From Eucommia ulmoides (lineage: Eukaryota > Streptophyta > Magnoliopsida > Garryales > Eucommiaceae), in the NCBI GenBank assembly GCA_016647705.1, contig CM028327.1:46207114-46271113 (forward strand): 64,000 nucleotides of DNA, written 5' to 3'. This document shows positions 47,572 through 57,400 of this stretch, piece after piece; the first letter of the stretch is position 1, and each line of letters opens with the position of its first letter. The notes beneath the pieces are model-generated. The model was not told where the DNA came from, ran no database searches, and saw only the letters and a program-made list of their open reading frames with translations. Position numbers and translations under genes: made by a program.

Positions 47572-47615
47572 TTTGATGAAGTTCCTCCAACAAAGCTCAT
47601 TGCATAGTCAGGAAC
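47572..47615 (-). pseudogene. exon-like fragment of unknown origin in the CACTA element
   Basis: A 44-base block between an AG acceptor and a GTAAGA donor reads VPDYAMSFVGGTSSK in one frame. It lies between the SH3P and TMT fragments in the same orientation. I do not recognise the source gene. Confidence 0.35.
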
Positions 47616-48083
47616 CTGTTTTTCAAGAAAAAAAATTGGCTTAATAATGAGAAGATAACAAACACTATGAGTAGTTTGGTTAGTGCTTTTGTTTTATTAT
47701 CTAGTTTTTGCTTCCAAACAAACTTGGAAAAGATTAATACCCTATTGGAAAAAAAAAATCTGGAGTTTTTATTAATTGTGAATTGTGCGCACTTGATAAA
47801 GATCTTGGAAGTCGAGAAAGGAAATGTGAGGAAAAAATACTTGGCCAAAATGAGAAAAGGTAACACGAAGTGATCATACATTACATACTAAAAGACCATA
47901 TCACGACTGCTATGGTATTCTAAAAATCTTCCAAATCTGTTCTAACCCATCTAAAACTTTCATTTTCGATGTGGAATTGATAGTTGAATGTTTCACTTTA
48001 CAAATACACCTCGATATATCATCCCCACTTGACCTTGCATTCATATCAAATGTAAGGAGCGAAGAAAAGGTCAAGATTAAAAC

Positions 48084-48619
48084 CTGGGTGCCAAGCGCTT
48101 TCAACATATGTCCATGCTCTTTCTCTATTTGAGCACAAGCTCTTGCAAAACTTAGAGCAACTTTGGATAATGTGCTACCACTTGTGCATGTGTTCTCTCG
48201 CCACCATATTTACGGCTATCCTTTGACAACTTTGTACCTGTTTGGAGAGAGATAGAGAGTATAAATACACTCTTTTTAACTGTGATGCAAATCAAATGGA
48301 TTTGTAGCTTTAAAAACTCACCAATTTCAACTTGTTTGGACCCTGTAACTATATAACCTTCCACACATCGAACAATATCCCCTTGGAAATGCTGAAATTT
48401 AAAAAGTAAACATTCACAGGCCGTGAAAGTAGATGGAAGAATATAGTAATTTTCTTCTGATAATACTTATGGTTACAAAGAGATGTAGAGAGAAACCTTG
48501 GCAGCACGTGTTGATATGTAAAGCTTCTCGAGTTTTTGATGTTGTAGGAACTCTGCTTCGTCGGTAATAACACCATCTGAACCTCCATATCCACCAGCTC
48601 CAAATTGTTTGAGGACAGC
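48084..48619 (-). pseudogene. captured SH3P (SH3 domain-containing/BAR) gene fragment, three exons
   Basis: Three exons with intact splice sites: 48,497-48,619 (AVLKQFGAGGYGGSDGVITD .. KLYISTRAAK), 48,322-48,391 (HFQGDIVRCVEGYIVTGSKQ VEIG) and 48,084-48,237 (TKLSKDSRKYGGE .. QIEKEHGHMLKALGTQ). They match the N-terminal BAR-domain part of Arabidopsis SH3P1/2-type endocytic and autophagy proteins. Introns are kept, so capture was from genomic DNA, not RNA. A 2-base insertion in the third exon (near 48,195) shifts the frame, and the first exon and the SH3 domain are absent. Confidence 0.8.
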
Positions 48620-50244
48620 CTAAAAATTTGAAAATCAGAGGTAAGCATTTCCGTGACAGATGATGGATTCAATGCAGGTGCAGAAATTACAAAGTTATAG
48701 CTCTACAACAAGCAAACCAAGTCAAAACACATGGATTATCATTTTAGATTGTGAAATTGAAGAAATATAGGGACAATCACCCGTTGCTAGAATAACAATA
48801 ATAACATTAAATTATGAGAATGTCTGCGAAAACTGAGCAGAGAGCACGATAATAGCAGAGAAGATTCTTCAGCTACGAGTTAGGTTCATTCATCAAGCAT
48901 AATGGTAGCCTGGTAGGAATTTAATCAAGGAAGCTAAGATAACTTCCTCTAAAATCCATCACAAAAATCAACTCGACGACCACCCCATACCAAACGATTG
49001 CTTAGAGATGTAAGTTTTGTTGTTCAACTCTAGTTCCAAATACCTCCTCTAATGAGTTTATATAACCCAATCAAACCAGATATAGATTTGCACTGCCGCA
49101 CGCACACACATATGCACTCATACAAAACTTAATTGAAGGCTAACAAGAATCCTAAATCTCAATATAATCATTAAGGTATACCAGAAAATTATATTAGTCA
49201 GCTGAATTATGTATCAAAAGTAGAGTAAAAAAGAAATGGATCTATTCAATCACCTAATTCCAGATCTGGCGGTGAAAATTACTAAGTAATTCCAGAAATA
49301 ATCGGAGCTGAAAGGCGAAAATACATGAAAACCTAAACCTAAAACATAAACATACCTGAAAAGCAGCAATCAAAGCCGAGCTTGAAGAAGAACAGCTTGA
49401 GATTGAATCGATTGCTTTAGAAATTGGCTCGATTGGAACGATTATCTGCTATTAAGCTCCGATCGATTCTCAAAATTTCTTCATTTCTTTTCTTCGATCG
49501 ATTGAGAAGTCAGAAGAGAAGTTGGAGGAGGAGTGAAGATTCTGGAAATGAATGGATGAATGGATTAAGCTCCGAAGATGAATGGATGAATGGATTGAGC
49601 TTTTGGTTGAGCTTCTTCGCAAATGATTTTCCCACTGCCTAGCTCAAGATGAAATAAGGGATTCTGCCGAACACACTTGGTGAAATAAGACCAAATGAAA
49701 AAGTAGGTATTTACATCTAGGTATATCTAAAAATTAATATTTCTATTTTAGGTCAAATTCTTTTAATTGAAACTACAGAGGACCAAAGTGAAAATAAATA
49801 AAATAGAAGAGAAGTCTAAAAACATTTTAATTCATAATTATACAAATAGTTTATACTTCTTTTTCAATTTGATTCATAATTATATTTTTCTAATTAGAGA
49901 TTAAAAATGAAAATTTTATTTGTGCCCTTAATAGGACACTTTTATATGTGTCCTATTAAATTTGTTTATAATATTTTTATTATATATTTTTTAAAATATG
50001 TCTTATTAAATAAATATTATAAAAATATTATTTTTGGGGGGACAAATTATAAGGACACTAGGATTAAGTGTCTCAATAAGGTTTTATAAGGACACTATTT
50101 ATGAATTGTCTCTAAAAAAGTGTCTTAATAAGTCATTTTTGTTGTAGTGCCAATTGCGAGCAGCAATTTTGCGTATCTAACGTTGTTTCTGCCAATGACT
50201 GTTTCCTCCGGTGCAAGAGGACTTGCAGTTGCTACCCAAACTAA

Positions 50245-50915
50245 TCAATAATTATGCAATATTTTTTCCTGACTAGCCAAGTGCTGGAAACAAATGTCGT
50301 ATCATTTGGGTTGAATACCAATATATATTTAATTAACATCAAATCTCTATGGGTATGTGCGTGTTCATTATCTACAAATATATACATGTATATATGCTGA
50401 TGGAGTTAGTAAAACGAAAATACAACATGGAAAACTCAAAATTTGGATAAACAGCTATGTTCTATTTACTTGTAAGGAAATAGAAAGCCAATTAAAAATG
50501 AAGAATAAATACTTCTCATATAATCCACTTTATCTTTTATATATAAACCTTCCCGCACATAAAAAGAATAAATATTGAGAGAAAATATGAGACAATTACA
50601 TTGACATTTATAAATGTTATATTATACATACATATATATACAAAAACTCTTTATATAAAGAGTGACTAGAGTTTCCCTAATAGAGTTAAGGTTTTGCAAG
50701 GCTCATGTACATGGAACCAAAATATTAATTTAAAAGTATATAGTATCAAGTGGAGTAACTTTTTTAGTTTATATATATAGTGATTTGAAAAGTCTTAACT
50801 GATTGATAAGTGGTTTTTTAAGTAACTAATCATTGGTTGACCTAACCCATGTATTGTATGTGTGTGTATATATATAATGAAAATGCATGAGATTAGATCG
50901 AACCATCCTCTACAT
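50245..50915. other. AT-rich spacer, no gene recognised
   Basis: Downstream flank of the split cysteine-rich peptide gene, probably including its 3' UTR. TATA-rich runs; nothing else supportable. Confidence 0.5.
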
Positions 50916-50919
50916 TGTA

Positions 50920-51680
50920 TGATGATGTGGGGTATTTCTATCGTCCACCAACCACAACTCATCACGTGGCACACGGGAAAGGGCAATGGGCTAATCATTG
51001 TCCATGCAACCTACTGATTGGATCTCCCCGAGAGCCACTCGGATAGTCCTCTTCGTTTGCCGAAGACTGACCAACGACCAAAGGACGATTCTCATCGATC
51101 AAAGCGAGGAACCCATTGACCTCATTTTGACAAAGACCGCCCAGCAACCAACGACCAGAGGACGATCCCCACTGATCAGAGCGAGGGATCCACCGACCTT
51201 GTTTTGACGAACACCGCCCAACAACTAACGTTGAGGGATTCTTCACCAAGGCAATCAGGCTGGTCTTCGACCAGCGATTTCTCATGCTTCCAAGTGGCCC
51301 TATCATCTCCCTGGACTGGACTCTACTCCCGTTCATTTGCTCCAGTCCATGGTCTCCTCCTGATGGGCCGAAAAATGAAGTCCAATGGCGTAATCCATGC
51401 TATGCGTCTCCTAATTGGTCATGTGCCAGATTACTGTACATGCTTAAGGCCCTAATTTAGCGGAGCTAATTAGCCTCCTCTCCTAAGGGCATTTAATGTC
51501 CAAGATAATGCTTAGCTATCTTACTTAAAGTAAATATTTGTCTTTTTTTCCTAACTCTAACTTTCACGCCAAAGGGACTTTGTTGGGCACAATGGGTCTT
51601 TACGCAGGTGCGGGTTTGGATTAAAGAGAACGTTGGTCATTGATTGTTGACCGCAGACTGCAAAACGAGCACAACCAACG
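50920..51680 (+). mobile_element. probable solo or partial Ty3/gypsy LTR
   Basis: A GC-richer island starting near TGATGTGGGGTATTTC and carrying, near 51,545-51,625, the pattern CTAACTTTCACGCCAAAGGGAC .. TTTACGCAGGTGCGGG, which resembles the R/U5 end of Tat-like LTRs (compare 37,640-37,710). Two ~77-base tandem units lie at about 51,070-51,223. Boundaries are not fixed and no target duplication was identified. Confidence 0.4.
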
Positions 51681-52243
51681 TAAGATTTGAACTTCAGCTC
51701 TGCAGAAAATCTCCACGTGGATGCAGATTAGTCCAACTGGAGGTGTTAGACCAATTTTAGACACCACCACTCTATATACACGGTTTCACGTTACACATTA
51801 ATGATGCCGGTGGAGGCGTAACTACACTCTCGCCTCTGTCTTCGCTCACACATTAATCAATTAATCATCCACTAACTATACATAAACATATTCTCCTTCA
51901 TTTTAACTTAACTAGATCTACGTTTATAATTTAGACATCAATTTTTATATATACGGAGTTAAAGCATCCAGAGGTATCCAATTCCAAACCTCACATGCTG
52001 CTCATACTTCTTGCATTAATGATATATGCTTCTTAACTAAGCTTATGGTGGTGGATTTATATTATTAAAATTGTGGAAATAACAATTAAAAAATATCAAG
52101 ATTCCATCCAGTACCACCGTACGTATCCGCTCGATTGGATCTATCACAAGCAACAATCTTTAAAATATGAAATCAAACCCTATAAGTAATTCCATTCTTC
52201 ATCTTTCTATTCATCTCTCTCTTGTGACAGCCAAAGTTTAATA
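51681..52243. other. PG4 upstream region
   Basis: No gene. CTATAAGTA near 52,178, about 65 bases above the start codon, may serve as a TATA box, followed by a CT-rich leader. Low confidence. Confidence 0.35.
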
Positions 52244-52692
52244 ATGGCTAAGCTCTTGGCAAGCTGTTGGGTTTTATTCACCCTAGCTAATTTGTTCATA
52301 TCTCCGAGCAGATCTGCGGGTGAAGCCTACTATGATGTAGTGAATTTTGGTGCCAAAGGGGATGGCCGTACCGACTCAACACTAGGTTTCAGCCGTGCAT
52401 GGATGGCGGCGTGCAATTCTGCACGTCCGGCCACCGTTTACGTCCCCAGGGGAAGCTTCTTGCTCAAATCTGTGGCGTTCAACGGCCCATGCAAGAACAA
52501 TCGGATGACCTTCCAAATCGACGGAGCTCAGCTTGTTGCACCGCCGAACTACCGTGCTCTCGGAAACTCGGGCTTCTGGATTCTTTTCTATAAGGTCACC
52601 GGCCTATCTGTCCGTGGAGGAACCATTGATGCAAGGGGATCTGGCTTCTGGAAGTGCCGGAGATCCGGCTCCAATTGCCCCGCTGGAACAAG

Positions 52693-52783
<91 letters not shown>

Positions 52784-53595
52784 CCCTGATCTTTGTTTAC
52801 ATATGATAATATTTCTTAACATGTTGTCTGAACTTATATATGCAGTCGATGACTTTCCTATCGTGTAATAATGTGGTGATAAGCGGACTGACGTCGCTGA
52901 ACAGCCAAACAATCCACGTGGCAATCGGACAGTCGACCAACGTGAGGATTCAGAACGCGAAGATCATAGCACCCAGCCGGAGCCCCAACACCGACGGCAT
53001 AAACGTTCATTCCTCCACCGGCGTGACAATCTCGGACACCGTTATAAGGACCGGGGACGACTGTGTATCAGTGGGTCCAGGTTCCAAAAACCTGTGGATG
53101 GAACGAATTGCATGTGGCCCTGGACATGGCATCAGCATAGGAAGCCTGGGGAACAGCGTGAATGAGGAAGGAGTGGAGAATGTGACAGTTTCAGGCGCTG
53201 TTTTCACAAAAACACAGAACGGGGTGAGGATTAAGTCATGGGCGAGGCCAAGCAATGGGTACGCCAGAAACATTTTGTTTCGGAACATAGTGATGCGGAA
53301 CGTCGGAAATCCCATACTCATCGATCAACAGTATTGCCCTGATAACCGCTGCCCCGGCCAGGGTTCTTCTTCAAGAGGGGTGAGGGTGAGTGAGGTGACA
53401 TACAGCAACATCAAGGGGATATCGGCAGCAGAGGCGGCGGTGAGATTGGAGTGCAGTCGGAGCAGGCCATGCAATGGGATCAGATTGGAAGACATTAAAC
53501 TGAGTTATCCAAACAGGGCAGCACAAGCATCATGTGCTTATGCCGCCGGGACAACTAGGGGTTTAGTCATCCCTAAAAGTTGCCTCTGGAAATAA
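52244..53595 (+). CDS. polygalacturonase PG4 (GH28, secreted), two-exon form
   Basis: Exon 1 is 52,244-52,693 and exon 2 is 52,846-53,595, giving 399 residues. The signal peptide (LASCWVLFTLANLFISPSRS) is followed by YYDVVNFGAKGDGRTDS. SPNTDG, RTGDDC, CGPGHG and GVRIKSW are intact. The single intron corresponds to intron 1 of PG1-PG3; introns 2 and 3 are absent, with the coding sequence running unbroken through GHGISIGSLG and PGQGSSSRGVRVSE. The donor is followed at once by a long CT then TA microsatellite. An open frame that runs on through this repeat is not coding. It is clearly a more distant family member than PG1-PG3. Confidence 0.92.
52694..52781. repeat. (CT)n(TA)n microsatellite at the PG4 splice donor
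   Basis: About 29 CT units followed by about 15 TA units begin two bases after the exon; the donor GT and the first CT are contiguous. Confidence 0.9.
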
Positions 53596-54260
53596 AAAAA
53601 TTATAATTATATGCATGGTTTGTAATGCCTGTTTGATTCAAGTATATGTATATATATTTCAGGCCTTGATTAAGATCAACCACTACATACTTTCCTTTTC
53701 TTTTCTTTTTTCTCTTCCTTTTCTTCTAAAAGTCTGCTCATTTGAAAAAGATTGAACAAAAACTACAGATGTTAGTCCACTCAACTAATGCTATAGAGAT
53801 GAAAAATGACTACAAAAGCAAATAAGAGACCTTTCATATTTAATTTAGGGGTTTTAGGACTTTTTGGTGAACCGTTTATAAAATTAATATTTTTTTTATC
53901 TATATAGTCCATGTATTATAATATTTTTTTCAAAAAATCAAAATTTATTACACTACATCAATTTTTCTCTGAATTGTTCATATAAAAATTTTTAATAACT
54001 TTTATGACGTGCAGTGATTTTGAATATTTGACAAAATTATTAGACTTCTCCAAAAATTAATGTATTGAGTCCGTCGAATTAATAATAAAATTTGGAGTTA
54101 TGGTATAAAAGTCTTTGAATTTATCTTATTTGTATGAATTAATTTGTGTTTATTTACCGACAATTTAATAAAATTTATATATTATTTTGTAGAATAAAAA
54201 ATATAAATATTTTATTTAAAAATAACTAAATTTAAGTTTCAAATTATTTATATGGAGGAG
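53596..54260. other. AT-rich spacer
   Basis: PG4 3' flank; nothing recognised beyond TA-rich runs. Confidence 0.5.
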
Positions 54261-54290
54261 GATTGGAGGTGGCCCCAATCATAAAAAGAG

Positions 54291-54318
54291 GCCCATTTAA
54301 TAAGCCAATAATGGGCCT
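54291..54318. promoter_or_regulatory. paired site II (TGGGCC/GGCCCA) elements upstream of HisRS
   Basis: GGCCCAT at about 54,292 and ATGGGCC at about 54,312 face each other some 130 bases above the ATG. Site II motifs (TCP targets) are typical of plant ribosomal and translation-related gene promoters, in agreement with the gene downstream. Confidence 0.55.
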
Positions 54319-54447
54319 TTTCTCTCTTTTCTTCCGTTTCATTTTTATACTAGGAAGTAAGGGATTTATTTCTTTCGTAACATCTGCGACTATTCTTCTA
54401 CTGTCCCGGCGCCGGAGGGCGGGAAGGCTGCCATTGTCGGATGCTTG

Positions 54448-57400
54448 ATGGCTACGAGACGCGTTTTTACAGTTGGTGGAAAGGGCTCCTCGATTTCGTC
54501 GGCCTCCGTCTTTCAGGTCTCCAACGGCCTTGCTCAGGTTCGTATTGACTCTTCATCCCCACTCGCTCAACTGTCCGATGCTCTTAATTCACAGACCCTT
54601 CCCACGGTTCTTGAATTTGACCTTGACGCTGTTTTCGATTCTTCCTTGGCGTCTCTGCGTGGCGTTTGTGCCCTCTTGGATTACCGGGTGTCTGTTTTGT
54701 CGTCCGTGGTCGACGCCGTAGCGGCATTGTCTTGCGAAGCCCTCCGGGCTGATTCGTCCGCTTTCAACCTGATGGATTCCGGTGACGGTTCCTCTGCCAA
54801 GGACGAGGTTTCCGTTGCCAGTGACTTGAAAATCCTTCTCAATGGTTCTAAATTGGTCGGTAGTCGTAAGCTTGACCAGGTGGCGAAGGTGGATGCAATT
54901 TCGGAGATTCCGGAGGTCCATGGCAGTCTCAGGGAAAACGCCAGGTTGATGCACGGTCGGGCACGAGTCGAATTGAACTCTCCTTCTGGAGGTGCCAAAG
55001 GTACTGCTACTACCGGTAAAGCATTAGCCACTGCTTTGTCCCCTTTATCTCTGGCCCTTAGGTATTTGGGTGAGAATAGCTTGCGCAGAGCCAAGCTCAT
55101 AGTTGACTCTATTGTTAATCACGAACTGCGCTCTTGTCTGATGGAGAAGTTGGACAGCGAATGCCCAACTCTTGATAATTTAGATGATTTGTATGCATCC
55201 TCGCAAGCTTCTCTCATAAAGGACTAAGTAAAGTTTTCGCACAACATTTTTAATTTATATGAAACTGTCAGAAAGATTGTATCCTGGGAAGCAATGGCGG
55301 CAGTTTTATCACTTGAGGGAAGTGAATTGGTTGGAAAAGTAGGATGTGATGTGCTTCCTTCCTAAGAAAATTCAAAAGAAGAGAAGAAAGGTGGAAAGAA
55401 AAAGAAATTTCTGGGTAAAGGGACCGATGTTCTTATGCAGTTTGTCAAAGATCAGTTCCAAAATGTTATCTCCGAGCCCGTATCTCGCTCCATCTTACCA
55501 CATGAATGGGCTGAGGATTTTCTTTCCATCTTTGACCAAGGGACCCTCGTTTTGATAGCCTCCTGAACAAATTGAAAGAGATTGAGGAAAGCAATGAGAG
55601 TAGAAGGCTTCCCAAGCTTCCAAAGGTAATTAACCTATTCATACGTCTATGTTTTTCTATTATTTCATTCAAATCCACAGCAGGTAGAACTTTGACACTT
55701 AAATCTTCGACTATGACACCACATTGTCACAATCATGCTGATGGAATGGAGAGTTGTCAACTTGCTTGTTGGATAAACATGATCTCTTTAATTCGCATCA
55801 AGTTATTGTACGCATGTGAACTTGACTATATGCTTTTTGCATGAATGGCCAGTTACTGTGCTAGTTCATTCTACACAAGCACGGTAGGGTAGATACATAT
55901 ACATGCATTTGATTTTATTTGTTTTTCGCTTTCGTTCCTTTCTCCATTATATTTTTCCTGTGCTTTGTTAGCTCTTTCTACATTATGGCTGATGGATAAA
56001 GTGATGAGGAGTGGTCGCTCTTGAATAGTTGAATGAACTATATACCGTTCTTTGTTTAAAATATTTTTCACTGGTTTAGTTGATTAGAAATGATCATTGG
56101 TCAAAATGTGTTATGGCCAGTCCAATATCTCGAAATTGTGGATCATTATTATTGAATAACGAGTCACATATCATTATGGTATAAATCACTAATGTGATTG
56201 TAGTCCTATATCATGAAGAAAGTATTTCAATAATTGCTTTTTTCTAAACCTAATTTTGAAAGCTAATCGAATTCTTCTCCTGTTCGTTTTTCTCACTAGT
56301 ATGCTAATGTCATGCACTTTATATGATGCTATTTTTTTTATTTTTTTTTCCGAACATTATTTTTTCAGATTACTACTGGCCTGAATAATCATTTATTGTT
56401 GTTTACACCTAGCCAAAAAATAAAAAATAAAATAAAAAATCATATATTACCCTATTTAAGCGGGACAAAGGCTTTTGTTGTTGTTATCGTTATTTATGTC
56501 TCTTAACTAGAGCTTCCCTTACATGGCAGGGTACTCGTGATTTTGCAAAAGAACAGATGGCCATAAGAGAGAGAGCATTCTCTGTTATAGTTGAGGTTTT
56601 TAAGCGGCATGGTGCTATGGCCCTGGATACTCCTGTTTTTGAATTGAGAGAAACACTAATGGGAAAGTATGGGGAAGACTCAAAGTTAATCTATGACCTG
56701 GCCAACCAAGCACGGTATTGTTCGCTCAAGTAACATCTTTTCCCATTCCTCATTCTTTGTCACCCTTCTCTTTTTTGAATTCAAAGTTATTTGTATTGCT
56801 TATGACCATGTGATTCAGTGAGCCTGTTACATTTTGGTGTCTTTTTGCCTTTCGTGGTTTCTATCGGATGTAAAATGCTTGTTGAAGGTAGGTTGCTCCG
56901 ACATGGTTTATGTTGCCATATTTGGTAATGTATTAAAATCATTGTTATCTTTTTCTTGAAAGGCGCTCTGTATTTGCCCCACCATCCCCCAACAACCCTC
57001 CGCTTCAACTCCTCCTAGAAAAACCAAACCAGTTCCCAGCTACAAAGACATTCCAGCCATTTGTGGAACTGATAGAGATAAGTTGATTTTGGGAACAGAT
57101 TCGGCGAACGCATTATTAATTTTATTGAGAATTTCTTTCACTCAATCCCTTGAAATATTTAATACCTTAGGCATTTTCTTAGGGTTGCTCAAATTAGAGC
57201 TTCTATATATTGCTAGATAGTGCATCCTGCAGTATTCATTTTTTTTCCTGGTTTTGCATTATGAACAAAATCTCGGGCCTCATTGCATCCTTGGCTCCAT
57301 AGTTTCAAACCATGGAAGCGATCTCTGGGTTGCCTTTTGCTGGTTTAGCTGCATTTTTGAATGATAAATAGTATTTTGGGTTGCTCAAATTATATTGCAT

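Larger units (their letters stand above)
45705..50149. mobile_element. non-autonomous CACTA transposon with captured host exons
   Basis: The ends are CACTACAACAAAAA (45,705) and its inverted match TTTTTGTTGTAGTG (to 50,149), flanked on both sides by CCA (45,702-45,704 and 50,150-50,152), the 3-bp target duplication of CACTA elements. Both subterminal regions (about 45,725-45,960 and 49,915-50,130) are dense in GGACAC/GTGTCC motifs in both orientations, as expected for transposase-binding repeats. No transposase is encoded. The interior carries minus-strand exon fragments of SH3P and TMT genes. Confidence 0.88.
45512..50244 (+). pseudogene. small cysteine-rich secreted peptide gene split by a CACTA element
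   Basis: From the ATG at 45,512 comes a signal peptide (KLASVVLGLMAVVM), then a short mature part with two Cys, a PPPPPSP linker, a His-rich patch and a third Cys. At 45,704 the CACTA element begins. Beyond it, from 50,153, the reading frame resumes in phase and runs 30 codons to the TAA at 50,242-50,244 with six more Cys, the last four within the final 14 residues. The unsplit product would be about 94 residues. I do not recognise the family; signal peptide plus many Cys suggests a secreted signalling or defence peptide. No function is claimed. Confidence 0.6.

Noticed and set aside
49424-49642. Plus-strand ORF inside the CACTA element with a duplicated NEWMNGLS motif
   Set aside because: A short local duplication (GATGAATGGATGAATGGATT) creates it; no start context or family match.
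52694-52789. Open frame reading PG4 exon 1 through the CT/TA microsatellite
   Set aside because: It encodes only Ser-Leu and Ile-Tyr repeats; the GT at 52,694 and the acceptor at 52,845 restore the family protein.
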